A stretch of 41,125 nucleotides of DNA from Treponema sp. (GCA_024402535.1 JAKSTN010000022.1:1-41125), one strand, 5' to 3'. Numbered from the stretch's first letter, positions 33,861 through 41,087 are shown. Notes: generated from the sequence alone by a model not told the origin. Numbers and translations: made by a program.

Positions 33861-35054
33861 ATGAAAAAGCTTATTTATTTATTTGGTTTTCTTTTTTTAT
33901 TCTCTGGGTGTGAAAATTTTTATTTCTCATCTGGAGAAGTTTCTAAAATCAGTCAAAAAACTACTCATAAAATTTTTTCAGACTTAAAGCAAGAACCAAT
34001 TGTTCTTACAATGCCTGTTTATGATAAGCTTTATTTGTTTGGTAATAAGAACTGGAATTCAAAAAAAGAAACTGCAGGTGATATATTCCTTATTTTTGAT
34101 TGTGATTCAAATTCTGTTTATGACTGGTGCTATTTTAATCAGAATAAATATGTGACAGATGGAAGAGTTGTTGAGCAAAATTATAATGCTAAAACCACTT
34201 ATTATAATTTTGGTTATTGGGCAGATAAAATTGCCAGTATTGACGGGGAATCAGCAGAAATAAATTTCATTGATTGTGAAACATTTGAGAGTAACTGGAG
34301 TTATGAAACAAAGGGTAAATATTGTTTACTGACTGAAACAAAGGCTTGTCCAGAAGATGAAAAGGCTTCGACAAAAGAAATGTTTTATGCATATAACACC
34401 GAAACAGGACAAATCGATTCTTTTGTTTCAGAAATTAAACAAGATAAACACGTTCCGAATTTGTTGTGCGATGTGCGGGGACGGTTTTGGGGATCATATT
34501 CATATGATAATACGAATTTTTTCTTTTATATTGATTATGAATCAAATGAGACAAAGATTGTTGATAGCTGTACACAAATCAGAAAAAATCAAGAATGTTT
34601 TGAGCCGATTTTTCTTGATGACAAATATGTTGTTTATGGAAATGTTGGTTATGAGAATTCTGAAAATCCGATAAATGATTATTCTTCTTTCTCCAGACTG
34701 AAGATTTTTTCTCTGGAAAAAAATAAGTTTGTAAATGAAATTTTTATTAAACGGAAAGAATGTATTTATGGAGTTAGTATATTTCCTGTTGGTGATTCAT
34801 ATAAAATTATGATGTCTGATGGAAATTGTAATATTTTCTTTTGTGATTTTAGTTTTGAAATGAATGAAATAATACCAGAAGACAAACCTGATTTACATTT
34901 CTGGTATACAGGAAATATTTTCCCTCGGGGTGAAAAACTTTACCTTGTTCATAGTGGGTTTTCTGAGAATTATTTGATTACCTATTTCGATTTTTCAAAT
35001 AATTCTCAAGGCCCAATAGTAGAGTTGAACGCCACTTCTATTACTTCAAAGTAG
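33861..35054 (+). CDS. lipoprotein of unknown function, paired with the YiiX-like gene
   Basis: 397 residues. Signal peptide with lipobox FSGC (Cys17), then FYFSSGEVSK, echoing the FSVGEVS motif just after the lipobox of its neighbour. The mature protein has repeated short strands with aromatic and Asp-rich turns (DKLYLFGNKNW, GDIFLIFDCDSNSVYDW, GNIFPRGEKLYLVHSG), suggesting a beta-propeller or other all-beta fold. No catalytic motif recognised. The ATG follows the previous stop directly, so the two are translationally coupled. The gene ends 12 bp before the convergent murA stop. It could be a partner, inhibitor or immunity protein for the hydrolase; that is inference only. Confidence 0.7.
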   Translation: MKKLIYLFGFLFLFSGCENFYFSSGEVSKISQKTTHKIFSDLKQEPIVLTMPVYDKLYLFGNKNWNSKKETAGDIFLIFDCDSNSVYDWCYFNQNKYVTDGRVVEQNYNAKTTYYNFGYWADKIASIDGESAEINFIDCETFESNWSYETKGKYCLLTETKACPEDEKASTKEMFYAYNTETGQIDSFVSEIKQDKHVPNLLCDVRGRFWGSYSYDNTNFFFYIDYESNETKIVDSCTQIRKNQECFEPIFLDDKYVVYGNVGYENSENPINDYSSFSRLKIFSLEKNKFVNEIFIKRKECIYGVSIFPVGDSYKIMMSDGNCNIFFCDFSFEMNEIIPEDKPDLHFWYTGNIFPRGEKLYLVHSGFSENYLITYFDFSNNSQGPIVELNATSITSK

Positions 35055-35059
35055 AATGT

Positions 35060-35270
35060 GAAAAATCTACTCCACCTCAACTCTTTTAATATGTGCGCCA
35101 AGGCTTTGAAGCTGTTCTACCAGATTTTCGTAACCGCGTTCAATCTGGTAAACATTGCTGATTCTTGACTCGCCGTGAGCGCACAGAGCTGCAATTACCA
35201 TTGCCATACCGGCGCGGATGTCCGGTGAAACAAGGTGGTCGCCGTGAAGCATACTTGGTCCCGAAACAAC
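35060..35270. repeat. 211-bp direct repeat, copy B (3' end of intact murA)
   Basis: Partner of 32442-32652 (four mismatches). It forms the functional 3' end of murA. Its outer junction abuts the second lipoprotein gene, whereas copy A retains the purN junction, so this copy is likely the incoming one. Confidence 0.92.
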
Positions 35271-36350
35271 AGCTCTGTGAGGGTCACAGAGTGTAATTCT
35301 TGCTCCCATAGAAATGAGCTTGTCTACAAAGAACATGCGGCTTTCAAACATCTTTTCAAAAATCAGCACAGTTCCGTCTACCTGAGTTGCCACAACAGTC
35401 ATGATCGAAGTAAGGTCTGCAGGGAATCCCGGCCAAGGCATATCGTCAATTTTTGGAGTCATTCCGCCAAGATCCTGATTAACTTTTAGATCCTGTGTGT
35501 TTGGAACTGTAAGTTCGTCCCCGTTAATTGCCCAGGAAATTCCAAGTTTTGAAAAATGGCTTTTCAGCGGGCGCATTTCTGCAGGTCTGATTCCTTTGAT
35601 TGTAATTTTTCCTTTTGTAGCGGCGGCCATACCGATGTAAGAACCAATTTCAATATAATCAGGCCCAATGGTGTATTCGCAGCCGTGAAGCTTTTTTACG
35701 CCCTCAATACGGATAATGTTTGACCCGATTCCGGAAATCTTTGCGCCCATCAGAACCAGCATGTTGCACAGGTCCTGAATATGAGGTTCACTTGCCGCAT
35801 TCTGGATAATTGTTTCGCCTTCTGCAAGGACTGCAGCCATAACGGCGTTTTCTGTGGCAGTAACCGAAGCTTCGTCCAGGAAGATGTCAGCTCCAACCAG
35901 TTTATTGGCAGTCATATTGAAGTGTCCGTTTACGGCGATGTTTGCGCCAAGCATTTCCAGTGCCAGAAAATGAGTATCAAGGCGTCTGCGGCCAATAACG
36001 TCGCCTCCAGGAGGCATCATTTCGCATTTACCTGTTCGGCCGATAAGCGGTCCCGCAAAAACAATGGAACCGCGGACTTTTTTTGTAAGTTCAGCCGGCA
36101 GGGTAGAAGAAGTCAGATTTGAAGCATCGATTTTCCAGCTGTGAAGTTCCAGTTTTTCAACCTTTGCCCCCAGAGCTTCCAGAATCTGGAGCATAACCTG
36201 TGTATCCCTGATTTCCGGAATATTGTGAAGCACAACAGGTTCCGCTGTTAAAAGCGAGGCTGTAAGACAAGGCAGCGCGGCGTTTTTGTTCCCGCTTGCT
36301 GTGATAGTTCCCGAAATTGGAAATCCGCCTTCAATAATGTATTCGTGCAT
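35067..36350 (-). CDS. murA: UDP-N-acetylglucosamine 1-carboxyvinyltransferase
   Basis: 427 residues from ATG 36350 (ribosome-binding site GGAAGG); the frame is open 28 codons further, but that extension comes from the GC-rich intergenic element. It catalyses the first committed step of peptidoglycan synthesis, transfer of enolpyruvate from PEP. Lys22 is in the conserved SGNKNAAL. The active-site loop reads PPGGDVIGRRRLD, so the catalytic Cys of the GGC motif is replaced by Asp117. This substitution is known to keep activity and give intrinsic fosfomycin resistance. The remaining family blocks (RPAEMRPL, PGFPADLTS, ISNVYQIERGYENL) are intact. The 3' end was probably exchanged by the cassette insertion without changing the protein. 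Confidence 0.95.
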   Translation of the reverse strand: MHEYIIEGGFPISGTITASGNKNAALPCLTASLLTAEPVVLHNIPEIRDTQVMLQILEALGAKVEKLELHSWKIDASNLTSSTLPAELTKKVRGSIVFAGPLIGRTGKCEMMPPGGDVIGRRRLDTHFLALEMLGANIAVNGHFNMTANKLVGADIFLDEASVTATENAVMAAVLAEGETIIQNAASEPHIQDLCNMLVLMGAKISGIGSNIIRIEGVKKLHGCEYTIGPDYIEIGSYIGMAAATKGKITIKGIRPAEMRPLKSHFSKLGISWAINGDELTVPNTQDLKVNQDLGGMTPKIDDMPWPGFPADLTSIMTVVATQVDGTVLIFEKMFESRMFFVDKLISMGARITLCDPHRAVVSGPSMLHGDHLVSPDIRAGMAMVIAALCAHGESRISNVYQIERGYENLVEQLQSLGAHIKRVEVE

Positions 36351-36378
36351 AAATACCTTCCACCCGTGTTTTTTTTGT

Positions 36379-36511
36379 AGGGGGAAGTCTCCCCCTCGCT
36401 CCCATGCAAGTCGCTTCGTGAAGCACCTCTGCAAGCAGCGCTGCTTCCCTCCGCTTGGTTGCCTGTCCGCTACCCCTTCTGCGGGCCTCAGTCGCCGGCC
36501 CGCAACGCCCG
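36379..36511. repeat. GC-rich structured intergenic element
   Basis: About 130 bp, far GC-richer than the flanks, between the pepT stop and murA. It contains AGGGGGA/TCCCCCT (36379-36385 with 36390-36396), GCTTC/GAAGC (36413-36424), the 14-bp palindrome AAGCAGCGCTGCTT (36433-36446) and GCGGGCC/GGCCCGC (36481-36487 with 36497-36503). There is no gene in it. It resembles a dispersed palindromic intergenic repeat. It directly abuts the pepT stop codon, so it may lie in a pepT-murA transcript and affect mRNA stability or murA expression. Confidence 0.55.
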
Positions 36512-37786
36512 CTAATTTTCAGGGCACAAGAGCTTAATTAAAATGTCGGCAGCTTTTGTCATCTGGTTTAGCGAAGCCCACTCAGTTTTTGAATGGAAAT
36601 TGTGGCCGCCTGTAAAGATATTAGGGGTTGGGATTCCAAGTTCTGTAAGACGGGAACCGTCGGTTCCGCCACGAATCGGACTGTCCACAATATCAACTCC
36701 GCATGCTTTGTATGCTTCCTGGAGACGTTTCAGAACGCCTGTTTTGTCAGCATCGATTTTTGCCTTCATGTTCAGGTACTGCTGGCGGAATTTGATCTTT
36801 ACCCCTGCATTTGAAGCCAGAGCGGCAGCATTTGCCAGAGTTTTGATGATTTTCTTTTCTTTTTCAATTTCTTCTGTGGTAAAAGCACGGAGCAGGAAAT
36901 AGGCTTCTGCGCTTTCAATGCCGCCTTTTACTTCCAGTGGAGCAATAAAAGGCTCAAAGCCGTCGGTTGTTTCCGGTTTCATGTTGTCAGGAAGGGAAGA
37001 AATAAAACTTGAAACAACCTGAACGGCATTTACCATTTTTCCGCTTCTTGCAGTTCCTGTGTGGCAGGCTTTTCCTGTAAATGTAACTTCTGCACTCCAT
37101 GCATTAAAACATTCACTTTCCAGCTCTCCAATGTCTCCACCGTCTACTGTGTAAGCCCCTTTAGATTTAATCAAATCCAGAGGCACTTTATCCATTCCGT
37201 GGCCTGTTTCTTCGTCAGGAGAGAAAAGCAGTTCAAAAGGACCGTGTTTCAGCTCCGGATGATTCAGAATATATTCAGTTGCTGTAACGATTTCAGCAAT
37301 TCCGGCTTTATCATCGGCTCCAAGAAGAGTGTCTCCGCTGGAAGTTATGATGGTTTCCCGGTTCTGGGCTGCTTTTGCCAGGTATTTGTCTTCTTCCGGA
37401 TCCAGAATAAAGTTTCCGGCAGGGTAGGTAATCACTTTACCGTCATAATTTTTAATTACCCGTGGTTTTACGTTTTTACCGCTGGTTTCTTCGCTGGTAT
37501 CCATATGGGAAATAAGGCATACAGGTTTTTCCTTTTCCAGGCCTTTTGAAGCCGGAATATAGGCATATATATAGAAATCTTTAGTGCGGATAACTTTCTC
37601 AATACCAAGGTTTTTAAGTTCTGATTCCAGTTTCAGGGCAAAATCTTTCTGCTGTTCTGTAGAAGGGAATACTCCTGAATCTGCTTTGTCTGAGTCGCTC
37701 TGGGAATAAGTTTCAGCATAACCTGTAAAACGTGCCAGAAGGCGGTTGGTTTCTTTGTCAGATGATGATATAATGTTATTATTCAT
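36512..37786 (-). CDS. pepT: peptidase T (tripeptide aminopeptidase)
   Basis: A 424-residue M20B zinc aminopeptidase releasing N-terminal residues from tripeptides in the cytoplasm. Metal and catalytic residues: His94 and Asp96 (ISHMDTSEE), bridging Asp158 (LGADDKAG), Glu192/Glu193 (SPDEETGHG), the Asp in TVDGGDIGE, and the C-terminal His in FTGGHNFHSKTEW. The start ATG 37786 is supported by homology-like N-terminal content; the frame is open 31 codons further but lies inside the promoter. There is no Shine-Dalgarno, and a perfect-spaced promoter ends 7 bp before the ATG, so the mRNA should be leaderless. The stop codon touches the GC-rich element. Confidence 0.92.
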   Translation of the reverse strand: MNNNIISSSDKETNRLLARFTGYAETYSQSDSDKADSGVFPSTEQQKDFALKLESELKNLGIEKVIRTKDFYIYAYIPASKGLEKEKPVCLISHMDTSEETSGKNVKPRVIKNYDGKVITYPAGNFILDPEEDKYLAKAAQNRETIITSSGDTLLGADDKAGIAEIVTATEYILNHPELKHGPFELLFSPDEETGHGMDKVPLDLIKSKGAYTVDGGDIGELESECFNAWSAEVTFTGKACHTGTARSGKMVNAVQVVSSFISSLPDNMKPETTDGFEPFIAPLEVKGGIESAEAYFLLRAFTTEEIEKEKKIIKTLANAAALASNAGVKIKFRQQYLNMKAKIDADKTGVLKRLQEAYKACGVDIVDSPIRGGTDGSRLTELGIPTPNIFTGGHNFHSKTEWASLNQMTKAADILIKLLCPEN

Positions 37787-37793
37787 AGAAAAA

Positions 37794-37822
37794 AGTATAG
37801 TATTTCTTATAAAGTTGTTCAA
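37794..37822 (-). promoter_or_regulatory. pepT promoter predicting a leaderless mRNA
   Basis: On the minus strand, TTGAAC (37822-37817), 17 bp, TATACT (37799-37794), then 7 bp to the ATG at 37786. With the usual 6-8 bp from -10 to start site, transcription begins at or within a base of the start codon. Confidence 0.75.
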
Positions 37823-37838
37823 TTTTTTTGTTTCGTTA

Positions 37839-37867
37839 TTGACATAAAAGGCGTGCTTCTTTATATT
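37839..37867 (+). promoter_or_regulatory. promoter of the tRNA-Thr / rpmG / tRNA-Trp / secE / nusG unit
   Basis: TTGACA (37839-37844), 17 bp, TATATT (37862-37867). It is placed 47 bp before tRNA-Thr and is back to back with the pepT promoter. Confidence 0.75.
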
Positions 37868-37913
37868 TATAAAACGCATATTTCCTACAGAATGTTTGTG
37901 GGATTCACTGCTT

Positions 37914-37986
37914 GCCCTTGTAGCTCAGTCGGTAGAGCGCAACCATGGTAAGGTTGAGGTCTGCAGTTCGATTCTGCACGGGGGCT
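37914..37986 (+). tRNA. tRNA-Thr (GGT)
   Basis: Acceptor GCCCTTG (37914-37920) with CGGGGGC (37979-37985), discriminator T. D stem GCTC/GAGC, anticodon stem CAACC/GGTTG, loop ATGGTAA (anticodon GGT), T arm TGCAG-TTCGATT-CTGCA. CCA is not encoded. It precedes rpmG, as is common in tRNA-rpmG-secE-nusG clusters. Confidence 0.93.
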
Positions 37987-38027
37987 TTAGGAAATGTTTT
38001 TCTAGAAATACTTTTAGGAGATATATC

Positions 38028-38204
38028 ATGGCAAGTAAGAAAAAGGGTTCAGTAGAAATCATCGCTCTTCAGTGTACAGAATGCAAACGCAAGAATTATA
38101 CTACTTACAAGAACCGCAAAAACATTACTGGCAAAATGGAAAAGAATAAATACTGTCCATTCTGCAGAAAGTCAATTATGCACAAAGAATGCAAGGCTAA
38201 ATAA
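38028..38204 (+). CDS. rpmG: 50S ribosomal protein L33
   Basis: 58-residue L33. Two CxxC pairs (CTEC and CPFC) form the zinc ribbon, so this is the zinc-binding form rather than the Zur-induced cysteine-free paralogue. AGGAG lies about 8 bp before ATG 38028; the frame is open upstream through the tRNA, which is not coding. Flanked by tRNA-Thr and tRNA-Trp. Confidence 0.95.
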   Translation: MASKKKGSVEIIALQCTECKRKNYTTYKNRKNITGKMEKNKYCPFCRKSIMHKECKAK

Positions 38205-38270
38205 GCTTAGCTTCAAAAAAATTGGTATTTGCTGTTCCTGAACCAGAAGGGGATAGAACAGATTAAATAT

Positions 38271-38343
38271 ACGGGTGTAGTTCAGTTGGTAGAGCACCGG
38301 TCTCCAAAACCGGCTGTCGTGGGTTCAAGTCCTACCGCCCGTG
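38271..38343 (+). tRNA. tRNA-Trp (CCA)
   Basis: Acceptor ACGGGTG (38271-38277) with CGCCCGT (38336-38342), discriminator G. D stem GTTC/GAGC, anticodon stem CCGGT/ACCGG, loop CTCCAAA (anticodon CCA), T arm GTGGG-TTCAAGT-CCTAC. CCA tail not encoded. Position before secE-nusG is the classic bacterial arrangement. Confidence 0.95.
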
Positions 38344-38353
38344 ATCTTTAGAC

Positions 38354-38378
38354 CCCCGTAAGGCAATACCTTACGGGG
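38354..38378 (+). terminator. strong hairpin between tRNA-Trp and secE
   Basis: A perfect 10-bp stem CCCCGTAAGG (38354-38363) / CCTTACGGGG (38369-38378) with a 5-nt loop, followed by AATTATTT. The weak T tract suggests partial termination or a processing signal separating the tRNA from the secE-nusG mRNA. Confidence 0.55.
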
Positions 38379-38401
38379 AATTATTTAGAGGGATTTGTAA
38401 A

Positions 38402-38584
38402 ATGGCAAAGATGTTCCAGTACTTCAAAGAATGTAGAGCAGAACTTAAGAAGGTTGTATGGCCTTCAAAAACAGATGTTTTCGCATCTCTTAAGGTTGTA
38501 ATTATTTCTACAATTATCGTTGCTGTCCTGCTGGGACTTCTGGATTTCGGTTTCACAGAAGCTTTCCGCGCACTGATGAAATAA
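38402..38584 (+). CDS. secE: protein translocase subunit SecE
   Basis: 60 residues, the short single-span form. An amphipathic start with the conserved ELKKVVWPSK precedes one transmembrane helix (about 30-52). It stabilises SecY in the translocon. GAGGGA precedes the ATG, and nusG follows after 15 bp. Confidence 0.95.
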   Translation: MAKMFQYFKECRAELKKVVWPSKTDVFASLKVVIISTIIVAVLLGLLDFGFTEAFRALMK

Positions 38585-38599
38585 GGAAGGGACGCTGTT

Positions 38600-39175
38600 A
38601 TGTCTAAGTCCTGGTATATTCTTCATACCTTCACAGGTTACGAAAACAAAATCGAAAGAACAATCCGTCAGCAGCTCGAAGAAAAAGAGATGGATGCAAA
38701 TATCCTTACTGATGTTCGTGTTCCAATGGAAGAAATTACAGAACTGAAAGTTGGAAAAGACGGAAAACAGACTAAAAAATCACGTAAAGTAAATTTCATG
38801 CCTGGTTATCTCCTCCTGGAGATGGATCTTCCTGAAATGGATTGGAGGGGAACTTGTAACTCTCTTCGCCGTATTAAGGGTGTAACAGGCTTTGTTGGAA
38901 CAAATCCAAACGAAAGACCACGTCCAATTTCTGCAGATGAAGCAAAAAATCTGCTTCAGAAAATGGGTGTTATTAAGGGTGGTAAACCGTCACATGTTAA
39001 ACAGTCATTCAATGTTGATGACGAAGTTAAGATTACAGACGGACCATTCGCAACATTTACTGGCGTAATCAAAGAAGTAATGATCGAAAAAGAAATGCTT
39101 AAAGTTGAAGTACAGATCTTCGGTCGTCCTACACCAGTTGAACTCAGCTTCTTACAGGCTGAGAAAGTTATCTAA
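38600..39175 (+). CDS. nusG: transcription termination/antitermination factor NusG
   Basis: 191 residues. N-terminal NGN domain (WYILHTFTGYENKIERTI; FMPGYLLLEMDL), then a linker and a C-terminal KOW domain (VKITDGPFATFTGVIKEV). It binds RNA polymerase and couples to Rho or the ribosome. A modest insertion (about 45-70) is typical of spirochaetes and some other phyla. AAGGAAGGGA is the ribosome-binding site. Confidence 0.96.
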   Translation: MSKSWYILHTFTGYENKIERTIRQQLEEKEMDANILTDVRVPMEEITELKVGKDGKQTKKSRKVNFMPGYLLLEMDLPEMDWRGTCNSLRRIKGVTGFVGTNPNERPRPISADEAKNLLQKMGVIKGGKPSHVKQSFNVDDEVKITDGPFATFTGVIKEVMIEKEMLKVEVQIFGRPTPVELSFLQAEKVI

Positions 39176-39211
39176 TCTGCCAGGATTAAATAACGCATTA
39201 CATTGCAAATT

Positions 39212-39316
39212 CAGGTGTGAACTTCCCAAAAGTTCACTTCCTAACCTGTTTTTGGGAGATGTGCAGGTCCGTTGGACAAAGGCATGTCGTTAAGATGAAG
39301 AGCTATATGCTCCATC
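39212..39316 (+). promoter_or_regulatory. structured leader of rplK-rplA, candidate ribosomal-protein autoregulatory site
   Basis: Between nusG and rplK (165 bp) the RNA can form CAGGT/ACCTG (39212-39216, 39244-39248) enclosing GTGAACTT/AAGTTCAC (39217-39224, 39230-39237). The alternative is TCCCAAAA/TTTTGGGA (39224-39231 with about 39250-39257), which uses the same bases. Further on are GTCC/GGAC and a hairpin GAGC/GCTC within GATG/CATC (about 39294-39316). In other bacteria L1 represses rplKA by binding the leader; equivalence here is inferred. Confidence 0.45.
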
Positions 39317-39340
39317 TACACCAATTTTAGGAGAAACAAT

Positions 39341-39772
39341 ATGGCTTCAAAAAAAGTCACAGCCGTAATCAAGTTGCAGTGTCCTGCAGGAGCAGCTACT
39401 CCAGCTCCTCCAATCGGACCAGCACTCGGACCTCACGGTGTATCTGCTCCAAAATTTGTACAGGAATTCAATGATCGTACAAAGACAATGGAAAAAGGGC
39501 TTATTATCCCTGTAGTAATCACTGTTTACCAGGACAAATCTTACACATTTATCCTTAAAACACCACCAGCAGCAGTTCTTATCAAGAAAGCATGTAAACT
39601 TCAGAAAGGATCTGGAAACCCACTCCTTAACAAAGTTGCAACTCTGTCTAAAGCAGACTTGGAAGAAATCGCAAAAACAAAGATGCCAGATATCAATGCA
39701 AATGATCTCGAAGCAGCTAAAAAAATCATCGCCGGAACAGCACGTTCAATGGGCGTAGAGGTGGAGCAGTAA
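39341..39772 (+). CDS. rplK: 50S ribosomal protein L11
   Basis: 143 residues; GTPase-associated centre protein. N-terminal [31 protein letters not shown] has the Pro-rich signature; the C-terminal rRNA-binding domain includes [15 protein letters not shown] lies about 8 bp before the ATG. It runs to 1 bp before rplA. Confidence 0.97.
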   Translation: MASKKVTAVIKLQCPAGAATPAPPIGPALGPHGVSAPKFVQEFNDRTKTMEKGLIIPVVITVYQDKSYTFILKTPPAAVLIKKACKLQKGSGNPLLNKVATLSKADLEEIAKTKMPDINANDLEAAKKIIAGTARSMGVEVEQ

Positions 39773-39773
39773 T

Positions 39774-40454
39774 ATGAAACATGGAAAGAATTACCGCGCA
39801 TCTGCCGGAAAATACGATCTGTCAAAAAAATACAGTGTAGCTGATGCCATTAAAATGGTTCAGGACATGAAATTTGCAAAATTTGATGAAACTGTTGAAG
39901 CACACGTAGTAATCAAACTTGAAAAAAATCAGACAGTACGTGATACACTGGTTTTCCCAAATCAGTTCAAAGGCGAGAAAAAAGTTCTCGTATTCTGTCG
40001 TGACGACAAAGTTCAGGAAGCTCTGGATGCAGGTGCTGCATACGCAGGTGCTGAAGAATACATCGAAAAAGTAAAGGGTGGATGGCTCGAATTCGACGTA
40101 GCTGTTGCAACACCTGATATGATGAAAGATGTAGGTCGTCTCGGTATGGTTCTTGGTCGCAAAGGTCTTATGCCTAACCCAAAAACAGGAACTGTAACTC
40201 CAAACGTAGCACAGGCTGTAGCAGAACTTAAAAAAGGTCGTACAGAATACCGTGCTGACAAAACAGGTATCGTTCACATTGCCGTTGGTAAATGTTCAAT
40301 GGACGCTGCTAAAATCGCAGAAAACGTAAACGCTCTTGTTTCAGAAATTGAACGCAAGAAGCCAACAACAGCATCTGTAGATTACATTAAATCTGTAACA
40401 GTATGTTCTTCAATGGGACCTGGTGTAGCAGTTAATGTTAAGGAAGGTGAATAA
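39774..40454 (+). CDS. rplA: 50S ribosomal protein L1
   Basis: 226 residues of the L1 stalk protein: MKHGKNYRASAGKYD at the start, LGRKGLMPNPKTGTVT as the family signature and KTGIVHIAVGK later. It binds 23S rRNA and often its own mRNA leader. The start follows the rplK stop by 1 bp, and the stop overlaps rplJ (TAATG). Confidence 0.97.
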   Translation: MKHGKNYRASAGKYDLSKKYSVADAIKMVQDMKFAKFDETVEAHVVIKLEKNQTVRDTLVFPNQFKGEKKVLVFCRDDKVQEALDAGAAYAGAEEYIEKVKGGWLEFDVAVATPDMMKDVGRLGMVLGRKGLMPNPKTGTVTPNVAQAVAELKKGRTEYRADKTGIVHIAVGKCSMDAAKIAENVNALVSEIERKKPTTASVDYIKSVTVCSSMGPGVAVNVKEGE

Positions 40455-40963
40455 TGGCTATCAGAGCAAAGAAAGTACAGCCTGCTAAGACAGAAGCTAT
40501 CGCAGCTGCAAAAGAAACACTGTCTGGATACAGCGACTTCATTTTCGCTGAATATCGCGGACTCTCTGTTGAACAGATTACAAAACTTCGCGACAAACTT
40601 CGCGAAAAGAATGCTGAAATTCACGTTTTCAAAAACAACTTTGCAAAAATCGCTTTCGATGAACTGAAAGTAGAAAACGTTGCAGATTACCTCTCTGGTC
40701 CAACTGTAATCACAATGGCCAAAGAAGATTCTAACGAAGTTGCAAAAGTTCTTTTTGACTTCGCAAAAGACAACCCAGCCCTCGTAGTAAAAGGTGGTAG
40801 CATCGCTAATGAAAATTACGATCTTCCAAAAATCACTGCTTACTCACAGGTTCCTGGAAAGAAACAGCTTTACGCTATGCTTATGTCTGCAATGAACGGC
40901 CCAGTTCAGAAACTCGCCGCTACACTTCAGGCATACGCAGACAAATTGGCTGGAAACAACTAA
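40454..40963 (+). CDS. rplJ: 50S ribosomal protein L10
   Basis: 169 residues; base of the L7/L12 stalk. N-terminal rRNA-binding region with DFIFAEYRGLSVEQITKLRDKLR and a C-terminal helix for L7/L12 dimers (LYAMLMSAMNGPVQKLAATLQAYADKLAG). Start overlaps the rplA stop by one base. The expected next gene, rplL, is not reached within the remaining 162 bp. Confidence 0.96.
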   Translation: MAIRAKKVQPAKTEAIAAAKETLSGYSDFIFAEYRGLSVEQITKLRDKLREKNAEIHVFKNNFAKIAFDELKVENVADYLSGPTVITMAKEDSNEVAKVLFDFAKDNPALVVKGGSIANENYDLPKITAYSQVPGKKQLYAMLMSAMNGPVQKLAATLQAYADKLAGNN

Positions 40964-41087
40964 TTTGTTAATAACTCCTGTCTGCGTTTGCATATAGGAA
41001 GTTATTTAAGTCGCCGCTCACGCGGCTTGAGCATACGCAGACAAACTGGGCGGAGCTCAGTAAGCGTAACCAACGTAACTTTGTTAC
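40931..41087 (+). promoter_or_regulatory. alternative-pairing region after rplJ
   Basis: GCATACGCAGACAAA occurs at 40931-40945 (end of rplJ) and again at 41031-41045. Between them TGTCTGCGT (40979-40987) is complementary to both, so two mutually exclusive hairpins are possible. AATAACTCC (40969-40978 area) with GGAAGTTATT (about 40998-41007), GCCGC/GCGGC (about 41013-41025) and GTAAC/GTTAC (41075-41079, 41083-41087) add further stems. This resembles an attenuation or mRNA-processing region before rplL. No gene seen in 40964-41125. Confidence 0.4.

Larger units (their letters stand above)
32653..35059 (+). mobile_element. AT-rich two-lipoprotein cassette between murA 3'-end repeats
   Basis: About 2.4 kb bounded by the two murA 3' copies. 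It is visibly AT-richer than the flanks, with different codon choice (many TTT, AAT, GAT and TTA codons). It carries two co-oriented lipoprotein genes and no transposase or integrase. The left end (32653-32738) is extremely AT-rich, with T runs and TATATATAAAT before the first gene. A likely route is homologous recombination with incoming DNA carrying the cargo plus its own murA 3' end. Confidence 0.6.

Noticed and set aside
36351..36434. N-terminal extension of MurA by 28 residues
   Set aside because: The extension is encoded by the GC-rich element; ATG 36350 has a good ribosome-binding site and gives the normal MurA start.
38028..38204. rpmG as a zinc-responsive L33 paralogue linked to Zur
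   Set aside because: Both CxxC pairs are present and no Zur-like dyad precedes it; it is the ordinary zinc-binding L33.
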